Source: an uncultured beta proteobacterium (GTDB lineage Bacteria > Pseudomonadota > Gammaproteobacteria > Burkholderiales > Burkholderiaceae_C). From it: a stretch of DNA of 23,393 bases. Positions within the stretch are counted from its first letter, which is position 1, and the number at the start of each line of letters is the position of its first letter. The notes under the pieces are model-generated. The model saw only the letters and a program-made list of their open reading frames with translations. It made no database searches and had not been told where the DNA came from. The position numbers and the translations under genes are program-made. Below, piece by piece: positions 1-8,523 of the stretch. Location of the stretch: contig CAIXMC010000069.1 of the NCBI GenBank assembly GCA_903920405.1, positions 1 to 23,393 on the forward strand. The letters are read 5' to 3'.

Positions 1-45
1 CGGGAATCCAGAATGCACTAGATTCCCGCCTTCGCGGGAATGACG
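1..45. repeat. REP-like palindromic repeat
   Basis: The stretch contains TTCCCGC-CTTC-GCGGGAA (about 23-40), followed by TGACG, and a further CGGGAATC/GATTCCCG pair at 1-8 and 21-28. Intergenic hairpins of the form ATTCCCGCGAAGGCGGGAAT are widespread in proteobacterial genomes. The window begins inside it, so its left limit is unknown. It may act as a transcript end, but no T run follows. Confidence 0.6.
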
Positions 46-262
46 AAAATTCAACAACTTGCCTTCAGAACAAATTCACCCTGGTGCATTGCACTTTCCA
101 TCATCATGAAAACCACCACCTAGCCCATAGCTTTGCTCTGTTGGGCAGGTGGTTTCGGTGGCATCGAACCACGGCAGGTTCGCCCTGCGGTGAGTCTGAA
201 TCGCCGGTTTTGGCTTGTCACCCGTTGTGCTGATCTACGGTGACATCCACATCTTTTGAATC
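46..262. other. Non-coding region with three stem-loops, downstream of serB
   Basis: I see no convincing gene here. Three inverted repeats lie in series: AAACCACC/GGTGGTTT with an inner AGCCCA/TGGGC pair (110-155), a strong hairpin CACGGCAGG-TTCGC-CCTGCGGTG (170-192, one mismatch), and GTCACC/GGTGAC (217-244). On the minus strand these follow the serB stop codon, so they could form the serB 3' end or a structured leader of a gene beyond the left edge. A minus-strand mini-ORF of about 18 codons beginning with three ATGs lies near 50-108, but it has no Shine-Dalgarno and I do not call it. Confidence 0.35.
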
Positions 263-991
263 TCACATTTGAAACAAACACAGCAGGCGATCCAGCCCGC
301 CTGATTCAATCGACACATTGGCAAACGCTCGCACAGCAGGTTTGGCGTGGTAGGCCACGGATAAGCCTGCTACGCCCATCATGGGCAAGTCGTTGGCACC
401 GTCACCCACGGCAATGCTTTGGTTGGGGTGAATGCCCAGCATGGCGCAGGTTTGCAAAAGCATGTTGCGCTTTTCAGCCCCGTCGCAAATATCACCCCAG
501 GACTGATCAACCAGGCGACCTGTCAGCACATCATTTTCAACGTCAAGCACATTGGCGCGGGCATAGTCCATGCCCAGCCGGTCTTTGATGCGGTCGGTCA
601 AAAGGGTAAATCCGCCGGATACCAAAAGAAGTTTCAATCCGGCGTCCTTGCATGCTGCCACCAGGGTCTGTACACCGGGGTTCAGTTGCAAACGCTCGCG
701 ATAGACCTGATCCACCTGCGCAAGTGTGACCCCCTTGAGCAGCGCCACACGCTGGCGAAGGCTTTCCTTGTAATCAGCAAGATGGCCTTGCATGGCGGCC
801 TCTGTAATGGCGGCCACTTCAGCCTTTTTTCCTGCGATGTCGGCAATTTCATCGACACACTCGATGTTGATGAGTGTGGAATCCATATCAAACGCGATGA
901 GCTTGAAGTCGCTTAAATGCAGCGGTGGGGTGATACCTGTCATGCGCAGGCCAGGGGCATGGTGTGTCATATGGGTTTCAATTGCTTTCAT
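263..991 (-). CDS. serB: Phosphoserine phosphatase
   Basis: HAD-superfamily enzyme that hydrolyses O-phospho-L-serine to L-serine, the last step of the phosphorylated serine pathway, in the cytoplasm. The 242-residue product shows all HAD motifs: DMDSTL with nucleophile D35 and acid D37, the conserved ECVDEIAD segment that follows it in SerB, SGGF near residue 125 (motif II), and GDGANDLPM (motif IV, metal-binding aspartates). The length fits short SerB proteins lacking an N-terminal ACT domain. The start is uncertain: the first ATG lies inside a dispersed repeat (993-1040) and has no clear Shine-Dalgarno; ATG codons at residues 8 and 17 are alternatives, and the conserved fold begins only near residue 28. 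A MITE-like element begins 52 bp upstream, so the promoter is either squeezed between or contributed by repeats. It is monocistronic as far as visible. Confidence 0.95.
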   Translation of the reverse strand: MKAIETHMTHHAPGLRMTGITPPLHLSDFKLIAFDMDSTLINIECVDEIADIAGKKAEVAAITEAAMQGHLADYKESLRQRVALLKGVTLAQVDQVYRERLQLNPGVQTLVAACKDAGLKLLLVSGGFTLLTDRIKDRLGMDYARANVLDVENDVLTGRLVDQSWGDICDGAEKRNMLLQTCAMLGIHPNQSIAVGDGANDLPMMGVAGLSVAYHAKPAVRAFANVSIESGGLDRLLCLFQM

Positions 992-992
992 T

Positions 993-1040
993 TTAATAGC
1001 TACTTATGCAATAGGGACGGGCGTTAGAGGCCTATTTCAT
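993..1040. repeat. Dispersed GATAGCT/GGCCTATTT-type repeat, copy 1
   Basis: The segment reads AATAGCTACTTATGCAATAG, then GGACGGGCGTTAGAGGCCTA and TTTCAT. It shares the AATAGCT...TTAGAGGCCTATTT layout with the segments at 5014-5065 and 15246-15294. The repeat probably extends left into serB (the TTGCTTTCATTTTAATAGC side), which places the annotated serB ATG within it. I associate this repeat type with Comamonadaceae intergenic regions from general familiarity; that link is not proven here. Confidence 0.6.
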
Positions 1041-1042
1041 GG

Positions 1043-1207
1043 TTAGGATATGGTCAACAATAAGTTGTGCATGTGGCTCGTCAGATTTGGGCGCACTGCG
1101 TCGTTACAAATCGCTTATGTGGCTGTGCCACACCGCACGATTTGCGCCTGGGATTGCATCCCAACTCTAACGGCCAAATGCGGAACTTATTGTTGACCAT
1201 ATCCTAA
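1043..1207. mobile_element. MITE-like palindromic element, full copy A
   Basis: A 165-bp element with long imperfect terminal inverted repeats: it starts TTAGGATATGGTCAACAATA and ends TATTGTTGACCATATCCTAA. An internal palindrome pairs AAATCG..GTGGC with GCCAC..CGATTT. Read as reverse complement it aligns along its whole length with the copy at 23234-23393, including the shared blocks GTAACGACGCAGTGCGCC and CAAATCTGACGAGCCA. It has no coding capacity. It lies between serB and the restriction-modification genes. I could not define a target-site duplication. Confidence 0.85.
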
Positions 1208-1282
1208 GACGTTGGCATGACAGCATGATTTGTCGCTTGAGCCTTTGGGTGTTCGCTCTCATTCTGCTATCCTCCTCGCTTT

Positions 1283-1400
1283 AGTCACTTTCACCAAAGT
1301 GGTTACATGAAATCATGTCTTTTCCTACCTGGTGTTGTTCGCCTAGCCAGACAGAAAAATCCATCGATTTCATGATGTAACCCTTTTGATGAAACGGACT
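1283..1400. repeat. 118-bp imperfect palindrome (second element type)
   Basis: The left arm (1283-1317) begins AGTCACTTTCACCAAAGTGG and continues TTACATGAAATCATG. The right arm (1363-1400), reverse-complemented, reads AGTCCGTTTCATCAAAAGGG then TTACATCATGAAATCGAT. The arms match over about 35 bases with a few mismatches and a 3-base CAT insertion. The loop is about 45 bases. It is unrelated in sequence to the MITE family. It could be another miniature element or a remnant of insertion-element ends. Confidence 0.6.
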
Positions 1401-1424
1401 ACTAGTTGCTCAGTCTGCACGCAA

Positions 1425-1488
1425 GGTGCTTAGGATATGGTCAATAATAAGTCCCGCATTTTGTTGATCATATTCTTGGACGAGCACC
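1425..1488. mobile_element. Decayed MITE-like copy B (mini-hairpin)
   Basis: The left part matches the terminal repeat of copy A (TTAGGATATGGTCAATAATA from 1430), then runs directly into a right terminal repeat (TGTTGATCATATTCTTGG, ending 1479), so nearly all of the interior is missing. The pairing continues outward with GGTGCT (1425-1430) against AGCACC (1483-1488). The structure ends 5 bp before the methyltransferase Shine-Dalgarno, so it could affect expression of that gene. Confidence 0.65.
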
Positions 1489-1504
1489 CAACGAGGGGAG
1501 TTCT

Positions 1505-2365
1505 GTGATAGCGCAAACCGAGATTATTCAAGGTGATTGCCTGGATGTTCTGAAAAAATTCGACAGCGAGGGGATTGATCTCATCATGACCTCGCCCCCT
1601 TACGCCGACCGTCGCGTCAAAACTTACGGTGGCATTAAGCCAGAGCATTACATAGAATGGTTTTTACCACGTTCTGAGCAGTTTCTTCGTGTTCTGAAGC
1701 CGACCGGATCATTCGTGCTTAACATCAAGGAAAAAGCAGAAAACGGCGAACGCCATACCTACGTTTTGGAGTTGATTCTGGCTTTACGAAAACAGGGCTG
1801 GTTATGGACCGAAGAATATATCTGGCACAAAAAGAACTGCTACCCCGGCAAATGGCCCAATCGTTTTCGTGATTCATGGGAGCGTTGTCTGCACTTTACC
1901 AAGGCGCGTAAATTCAAGATGAACCAAAATGCCGTGATGGTGCCTATGGGAGACTGGGCTGAAGCGCGTCTTAAGTCGCTCGGCAAGAATGATGTAGTCC
2001 GCTTCGATTCTCAGGTGGGCAGCGGTTTCGGCAAAAACATTGCCAACTGGGCGCAACGCAGCATGGCATACCCGACAAATGTGCTGCATCTCGCTACAGA
2101 ATGTGGTAACAAAAACCACAGTGCAGCGTTCCCTCGTGCCTTGCCTGAATGGTTTATTAAGCTATTTACCGACGTAGGCGACCGAGTACTAGACCCATTC
2201 GCTGGCTCAGGTACAACCATCGAGGTTGCCAAAGAACTACAACGAAACGCTGTGGGCATAGAAATTCTATCGGAATATTGCGAGAAGGCTCGGGAGCTGA
2301 CGCAAGACAAGCAAATGTTACTGCTACAAACACATGCGAAATATGAGGTTTCAGATGAAGGCTAA
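1505..2365 (+). CDS. Site-specific DNA methyltransferase, beta class (restriction-modification)
   Basis: The 286-residue protein should transfer methyl from S-adenosylmethionine to an exocyclic amino group in DNA and protect the host from the endonuclease encoded next to it. The catalytic motif IV, TSPPY, is at residues 29-33 and the AdoMet-binding motif I, DPFAGSGTT, at 230-238. The order IV before I defines the beta group. TSPPY is common in N4-cytosine enzymes but also occurs in N6-adenine enzymes, so the modified base is not decided. A conserved HSAAFP stretch lies at 205-210. Translation starts at GTG (1505), preceded by AGGGGAG at 1494-1500; the sequence reaches motif X-like GDCLDVL within ten residues, supporting this start. 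The 3' end overlaps the endonuclease gene. By eye the pair is richer in A+T than its neighbours, consistent with acquisition. Confidence 0.9.
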   Translation: MIAQTEIIQGDCLDVLKKFDSEGIDLIMTSPPYADRRVKTYGGIKPEHYIEWFLPRSEQFLRVLKPTGSFVLNIKEKAENGERHTYVLELILALRKQGWLWTEEYIWHKKNCYPGKWPNRFRDSWERCLHFTKARKFKMNQNAVMVPMGDWAEARLKSLGKNDVVRFDSQVGSGFGKNIANWAQRSMAYPTNVLHLATECGNKNHSAAFPRALPEWFIKLFTDVGDRVLDPFAGSGTTIEVAKELQRNAVGIEILSEYCEKARELTQDKQMLLLQTHAKYEVSDEG

Positions 2366-3077
2366 TATTGCTCGTTACATCGAAGACAATATTCCTGCTT
2401 TCCACATGCGCAAACTAGAGAGTTTGAGCGGTTTAAAACTGAAAAATGTACTCAAGCGTAAAAATCCTTACCTGTTCAAAGCAAAGAACATGAATGCGGC
2501 TGGTGACCTTGTAAAAGGAATTTTGGATGCCCATCTTTCATCACAGGAGGAAACCATTTTTGGTGCATTTCTTGAAAATGTTGCGATACATGCCTGTCAT
2601 TTGGCCTATGGCGGAATGAAGTCCGGCATTGAGGGAATAGACTTGGAATTTAGTCGCGATGGAAGCCGCTACATTGTGTCCATCAAATCTGGCCCTAACT
2701 GGGGCAACAGTAGCCAGATAAAGAAAATGTGTGACAATTTTCGCAAGGCAGCCATCGTTTTGCGGCAAAATAAAACTGTTCAGAACGTAGTTGCTATCAA
2801 TGGCTGTTGCTATGGCAGAGAACGCCAGGAAGATAAAGGTAACTACCGAAAGGTGTGCGGCGAAGCATTCTGGATGCTTGTTTCTGGCGAGCAGACGCTC
2901 TTCATAGACATTATTGAGCCAATCGGTTATCGAGCGAAAGAACGCAATGAGACTTTTATGATCGAATATGCAAAAGTGATCAATCGGTTCACAAGAGAAT
3001 TTATCGAAGAATTCTGTCTGCCCGACGGCCAAATCGACTGGCCGAAGATTGTTCGATTCAATTCCTCATCTGCATAG
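2355..3077 (+). CDS. Type II restriction endonuclease, PmeII-like family
   Basis: The product cleaves DNA at the site protected by the upstream methyltransferase; this role is inferred from position and similarity. I recognise the series LKRKNPYLFKAKN, SSQEETIFG, IEGIDLEF and SIKSGPNWGNSSQIKKM as typical of endonucleases annotated PmeII family; that is from memory. Numbering from the ATG at 2355 (240 residues), D96 and K111 are the best candidates for a PD-(D/E)xK-like core, but the residue two before the lysine is serine (S109-I-K111), so E98 or E65/E66 may complete the site. An in-frame ATG at 2334 gives 7 more residues; I prefer 2355 because GAGG lies 6 bp upstream of it. It overlaps the methyltransferase gene by 11 bp, implying coupled translation. 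No separate C protein gene is visible. Confidence 0.85.
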   Translation: MKANIARYIEDNIPAFHMRKLESLSGLKLKNVLKRKNPYLFKAKNMNAAGDLVKGILDAHLSSQEETIFGAFLENVAIHACHLAYGGMKSGIEGIDLEFSRDGSRYIVSIKSGPNWGNSSQIKKMCDNFRKAAIVLRQNKTVQNVVAINGCCYGRERQEDKGNYRKVCGEAFWMLVSGEQTLFIDIIEPIGYRAKERNETFMIEYAKVINRFTREFIEEFCLPDGQIDWPKIVRFNSSSA

Positions 3078-3154
3078 CTGGCCACTGTATCGTCAGCGCC
3101 CCCCATTGGCCCCTAACCCATCATTCCACCGAACGTGAATTCCAACGTTAGCAA

Positions 3155-3251
3155 CGTAGCCCGTATGAACCAAAGCGCGGGATTCATTCTGAACGACAAC
3201 GTATTGATGTGACCAGAATCCCGCATTGCGCTTCGCCTCATACGGGCTACG
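3155..3251. repeat. Inverted repeat between endonuclease gene and metC
   Basis: Perfect 14-bp arms CGTAGCCCGTATGA (3155-3168) and TCATACGGGCTACG (3238-3251) enclose a second pair GCGGGATTC (3177-3185) and GAATCCCGC (3216-3224). The right arm runs over the stop codon of the convergent metC-like gene. It resembles dispersed GTAGCCCGGATG-type proteobacterial repeats and may serve as a two-way transcription terminator between the endonuclease and metC-like genes. No clear T run is seen. Confidence 0.65.
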
Positions 3252-4470
3252 CAAACGCCACATCACCTGGCATCGCCCCCAGTGCCCGGGCAAGATCAGC
3301 CTGCAAATCCGTCACAGCTTCTAATCCAACAGCAAACCGCACCAGGGTGCCTGGTTTTAAGTGATCAGGCCAAGACGGGCGCATGGCAATTAAGTCGTAG
3401 GGCATCGCCAAACTGATGGGGCCACCCCAACTGTAGCCAATTTTGAACACTTGAAGGGCATCGCAAAACGCATCCACCTGCGCCACGGTGTAACTGGGTT
3501 GGAGAATAACGCTCAGTAAACCCGCAGCACCGCCCATGCCGTTTTGACACAGGGAACGCCAATGCGCATGGCCGGGTGAATCAGGCAGGGCAGGGTGCAA
3601 GACTTGCGCAAATTCAGGCCGCGTTAAACACCACTGCGCCAGCAGGCGGGTGGTTTCGTCGTGCGAGCGGTAACGCAGCATCAAGCTGGGCAGACTGCGC
3701 AAAATGGCTTCGGCATCGTTAGCCCCCACACCTAAACCCAGCCGCATGTGGCACAGCTTGAGTTGTCTGTGCAAACGCTCATCGACTGTGACGATGCTGC
3801 CCATCAGCACATCACCACCGCCGCTGGGGTATTTGGTGAGGGCATGGATGGAAATATCAACGGCCAGTGGCGGACTGATACCCGGCTGCAAATCAAACGG
3901 CGAAAACGCCACGCCCGCTCCCCATGTGTTGTCCAAGGCGCACAAGACACCCGCTGCACGGCAAAGACGAACCTGTTCGCACAGGTTGGGAAATTCAAGC
4001 GTGACCGAACCCGCAGCTTCCAGCCAGATGAGGCGGGTTTTTGGGTTGATTTTGGCGGCCAAATCCTGGGGCTGCATGGGGTCATAAAACTGGTGGCCAA
4101 TGCCCCAGTGCATCAGTTCGCCCTCCACCAATGCTTTGCCGGGGCCATAAACGTTATGGGGCATCAGCACTTCATCGCCAGATTTCAGTAGCGCCAGCGA
4201 CACCGTGGCAATGGCTGCAAGCCCACTGGGCACCAACAGGCATTGCTTGCCACCTTCCAATGCAGACAGACGTTCTTCAAGGATGTAAGTGGTGGGTGTG
4301 CCGTGCAGACCGTAGGTATAGGCAGACTTGTCCTTCCACTCAAAACTGCGCATGGCAGCCACATTGGGAAAGAAAACAGTGGAGGCTTTGAATACCCCTG
4401 GCTGGGGTGCTGCAAAGCCCGCAGGGGGTTGGTAGGCGTGATGAATCAGAGCAGTGCTTTTGTCAGCCAT
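3247..4470 (-). CDS. metC: Cystathionine beta-lyase (PLP-dependent, Cys/Met metabolism)
   Basis: Fold-type I PLP enzyme of 407 residues that should split cystathionine to homocysteine, pyruvate and ammonia in methionine synthesis, in the cytoplasm. The family features are visible: YTYGLHGTPT (51-60), where the tyrosine and arginine-like region contacts the cofactor phosphate of the partner subunit, PSGLAAI (81-87), the ALDNTWGAG segment with the cofactor-contacting aspartate D180, and SIHALTKYPSGGGDVLMGS with the Schiff-base lysine K213. Members of this family (beta-lyase, gamma-synthase, gamma-lyase) are hard to separate by eye; beta-lyase is favoured by overall similarity. The start lies 6 bp after the phosphoribosyltransferase stop, so the two are probably co-transcribed. 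The last residues and stop codon fall inside an inverted repeat (3155-3251), which may have replaced the original 3' end. Confidence 0.85.
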   Translation of the reverse strand: MADKSTALIHHAYQPPAGFAAPQPGVFKASTVFFPNVAAMRSFEWKDKSAYTYGLHGTPTTYILEERLSALEGGKQCLLVPSGLAAIATVSLALLKSGDEVLMPHNVYGPGKALVEGELMHWGIGHQFYDPMQPQDLAAKINPKTRLIWLEAAGSVTLEFPNLCEQVRLCRAAGVLCALDNTWGAGVAFSPFDLQPGISPPLAVDISIHALTKYPSGGGDVLMGSIVTVDERLHRQLKLCHMRLGLGVGANDAEAILRSLPSLMLRYRSHDETTRLLAQWCLTRPEFAQVLHPALPDSPGHAHWRSLCQNGMGGAAGLLSVILQPSYTVAQVDAFCDALQVFKIGYSWGGPISLAMPYDLIAMRPSWPDHLKPGTLVRFAVGLEAVTDLQADLARALGAMPGDVAFA

Positions 4471-4476
4471 GCGGGG

Positions 4477-5001
4477 TTATACCTTCCATTTTTGCATCAA
4501 TGCCTCCAGCCGCAGGGTGTCATAGGCTTCAAAAGGTTGATGAATCCAGGGGTTGGTTGGCAAAAAATCAACGCAGTAGTCTGGCTTGAAGTGGGATGCG
4601 GACTTTGTCCAAATGACAGCGCTGCGCAGTTCGGTCATGGCGGGGTAACCCTTGCGAAGTTGCTGCATCACGGCACGAAGGGTCGAACCGGTATCCGTCA
4701 AGTCGTCCACCAACAGTACGCTGCCCGCAATGTCGCCCTTGGGAATAGTGATGGAATTGGCAATGTCAAGCACACACTGCACAGTACCTGCTTCCTGGCG
4801 GCAGGAACTCGCAGCCATGATCGCCAAAGGTTTATTAAAAATGCGCGAAAGAATATCGCCGGGTCGCAAGCCACCCCGAGCCAAACACAAGATGACATCA
4901 AACGGCCAGCGCGATTGGGCAATGATGAGCGCCAACTTTTCAATCCGGTTGTGGTACTCGTCGTAACTGACATACAAATGTTTGCCGTCTTCTGTTAACA
5001 T
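4477..5001 (-). CDS. Purine phosphoribosyltransferase (Gpt/Hpt-like)
   Basis: Type I phosphoribosyltransferase of 174 residues that would convert guanine, xanthine or hypoxanthine to the nucleotide using PRPP. The PRPP-binding signature VLLVDDLTDTGST is at residues 95-107, and CLARGGLRPGDILSR (39-53) matches the PPi-loop region. Its place directly after purA (adenylosuccinate synthetase) fits a purine salvage role and is a recurrent arrangement in Burkholderiales. The start ATG is well supported by AGGAGT 8 bp upstream on the minus strand. The 66-bp gap from purA contains a dispersed repeat, so coupling to purA may be weakened. Substrate preference among the purines cannot be read from the sequence, so I give no symbol. 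Confidence 0.88.
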   Translation of the reverse strand: MLTEDGKHLYVSYDEYHNRIEKLALIIAQSRWPFDVILCLARGGLRPGDILSRIFNKPLAIMAASSCRQEAGTVQCVLDIANSITIPKGDIAGSVLLVDDLTDTGSTLRAVMQQLRKGYPAMTELRSAVIWTKSASHFKPDYCVDFLPTNPWIHQPFEAYDTLRLEALMQKWKV

Positions 5002-5013
5002 TAAATTACTCCT

Positions 5014-5065
5014 GATTAGATAGCTATCTACGCATGACTGGCGCGGCCTGGAGGCCTATTTCTTA
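5014..5065. repeat. Dispersed GATAGCT/GGCCTATTT-type repeat, copy 2
   Basis: The segment contains GATTAGATAGCTATCTACGC at the left and GGCCTGGAGGCCTATTTCTT at the right, in the same order and spacing as copy 1 (993-1040). It occupies nearly the whole gap between the purA stop and the ribosome binding site of the phosphoribosyltransferase gene. Confidence 0.55.
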
Positions 5066-5067
5066 CA

Positions 5068-7606
<2,539 letters not shown>

Positions 7607-7669
7607 AAAAAGTTGAGGGCTGTTAAAAACCAGATTTTATCGGGCAACCCTGCATGGATAGGTCAGGGG

Positions 7670-7861
7670 TCAGGGTAAAAACCAAATCAGCCCAAGACCA
7701 ATCGCCAGACTGCACAAACCAAAAAAACGCAACTGACCATCGTCGAATTGCAAAATTTGCGTCAAAACCTTACGCCAGGATGCCGGTGATACAAACGGCA
7801 TAAAGCCCTCAATCACCAGCACCAACGCCATCGCCAGAACAACGGTTGTGCTGTCAAACAT
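7670..7861 (-). CDS. DUF2065 (YjeT-like) small inner-membrane protein
   Basis: A 63-residue protein with two hydrophobic segments (about 5-20 and 45-62) joined by a polar loop. The pattern VLVIEGFMPFVSPASWRK and the closing LGLIWFLP match the DUF2065/YjeT family, whose function is unknown. In E. coli yjeT lies between hflC and purA, and in Burkholderiales the family commonly sits next to hisZ-purA, which supports the call. Here hflK/hflC are not the upstream neighbours; a SEC-C gene lies there instead. The gap to hisZ is 63 bp, so co-transcription is likely. Confidence 0.85.
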   Translation of the reverse strand: MFDSTTVVLAMALVLVIEGFMPFVSPASWRKVLTQILQFDDGQLRFFGLCSLAIGLGLIWFLP

Positions 7862-7906
7862 GGTGATAGGGCACTGACTGAACTGAGGAATCCAGGATCA
7901 TCATCA

Positions 7907-8473
7907 TCACCTTAACTTTGAAGTTATCGCAGCCATGTCATCGTGGGGTCCCTGTATAAACATGGGCTTTCCATTCATGCCGAACTTGTACTTATGAACA
8001 AAAGGTTTCTCTGGCTCAACAATAGGTTGCGAATCCTTCCAATCCGGGTGAGGATCAAAACCGTGTTGGCGTGCGAATTCAATGCCACCCAGAATCATGC
8101 TACGGGCATCTTCATAGTCAATCGGTACAAGATGCACACGCGATCGCACGATCTTGTCCTCGATCACTGTATAGGGGACATTGGCGTGACAGAAAGTATC
8201 TTTCACACCCAAACACAGCAGATCGACCAGATAGACACCCACAATGAATTTTGAATTTGGCAGTTGGCGAACAATAAAAAGAGTGGCTAACCCACGTTCT
8301 TTCCAGCTTTCATTGACCAGGCACTTATCAACCGGATAGGTTGCGGATTTCTTGATGAGCGAGAGCGAATCCTCGTTGTTGACTTCTTGTTCTTTCTCAT
8401 AGCAACAAAACTTGTATTTGCGCCCACTTCCGCATGGGCATGGCAAGTAGGGGTTGATTTTTTGGATCGTCAT
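7907..8473 (-). CDS. SEC-C motif protein of unknown function
   Basis: A protein of 188 residues from the preferred ATG (8473). Near the N-terminus it carries CPCGSGRKYKFCC, the SEC-C zinc-binding motif first described at the SecA C-terminus, with cysteines at residues 12, 14, 23 and 24 of the shorter form. The rest (KERGLATLFIVRQLPNSKFI, VDLLCLGVKDTF) resembles uncharacterised SEC-C proteins; no catalytic motif is recognised. A TTG at 8482 would add three residues (MNG). Neither start has a good Shine-Dalgarno. The C-terminal third is rich in aromatic and charged residues and has no membrane segment. It lies between ntrC and the DUF2065 gene on the same strand but with 45-50 bp gaps, so operon membership is open. 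Confidence 0.8.
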   Translation of the reverse strand: MTIQKINPYLPCPCGSGRKYKFCCYEKEQEVNNEDSLSLIKKSATYPVDKCLVNESWKERGLATLFIVRQLPNSKFIVGVYLVDLLCLGVKDTFCHANVPYTVIEDKIVRSRVHLVPIDYEDARSMILGGIEFARQHGFDPHPDWKDSQPIVEPEKPFVHKYKFGMNGKPMFIQGPHDDMAAITSKLR

Positions 8474-8523
8474 ACCGTTCAAAAGTTGTAATAGTTGTGA
8501 TAATTGTACGAAATGTATCAGGT

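Larger units (their letters stand above)
1208..1504. other. Non-coding region upstream of the methyltransferase gene
   Basis: This 297-bp stretch has no credible gene. It contains a 118-bp palindrome (1283-1400) and a small MITE-derived hairpin (1425-1488), both listed separately, then the methyltransferase ribosome binding site AGGGGAG at 1494-1500. The methyltransferase promoter must lie here, or further left in element A, but I cannot point to convincing -35/-10 boxes. Confidence 0.5.

Noticed and set aside
170..192. Hairpin with GGTTCGCCC resembling a tRNA T-arm
   Set aside because: No acceptor stem, anticodon arm or CCA-like end fits around it.
419..916. 165-codon plus-strand open frame opposite serB
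   Set aside because: Antisense to serB motifs in full; no recognisable protein features.
1043..1500. CRISPR array from the clustered repeats upstream of the methyltransferase
   Set aside because: The repeats are single palindromes of different types, not regularly spaced direct repeats with spacers, and no cas gene is nearby.
4243..4998. 251-codon plus-strand open frame across the metC-like and phosphoribosyltransferase genes
   Set aside because: It is antisense to two well-recognised genes, has no family features and no ribosome site; a shadow frame.
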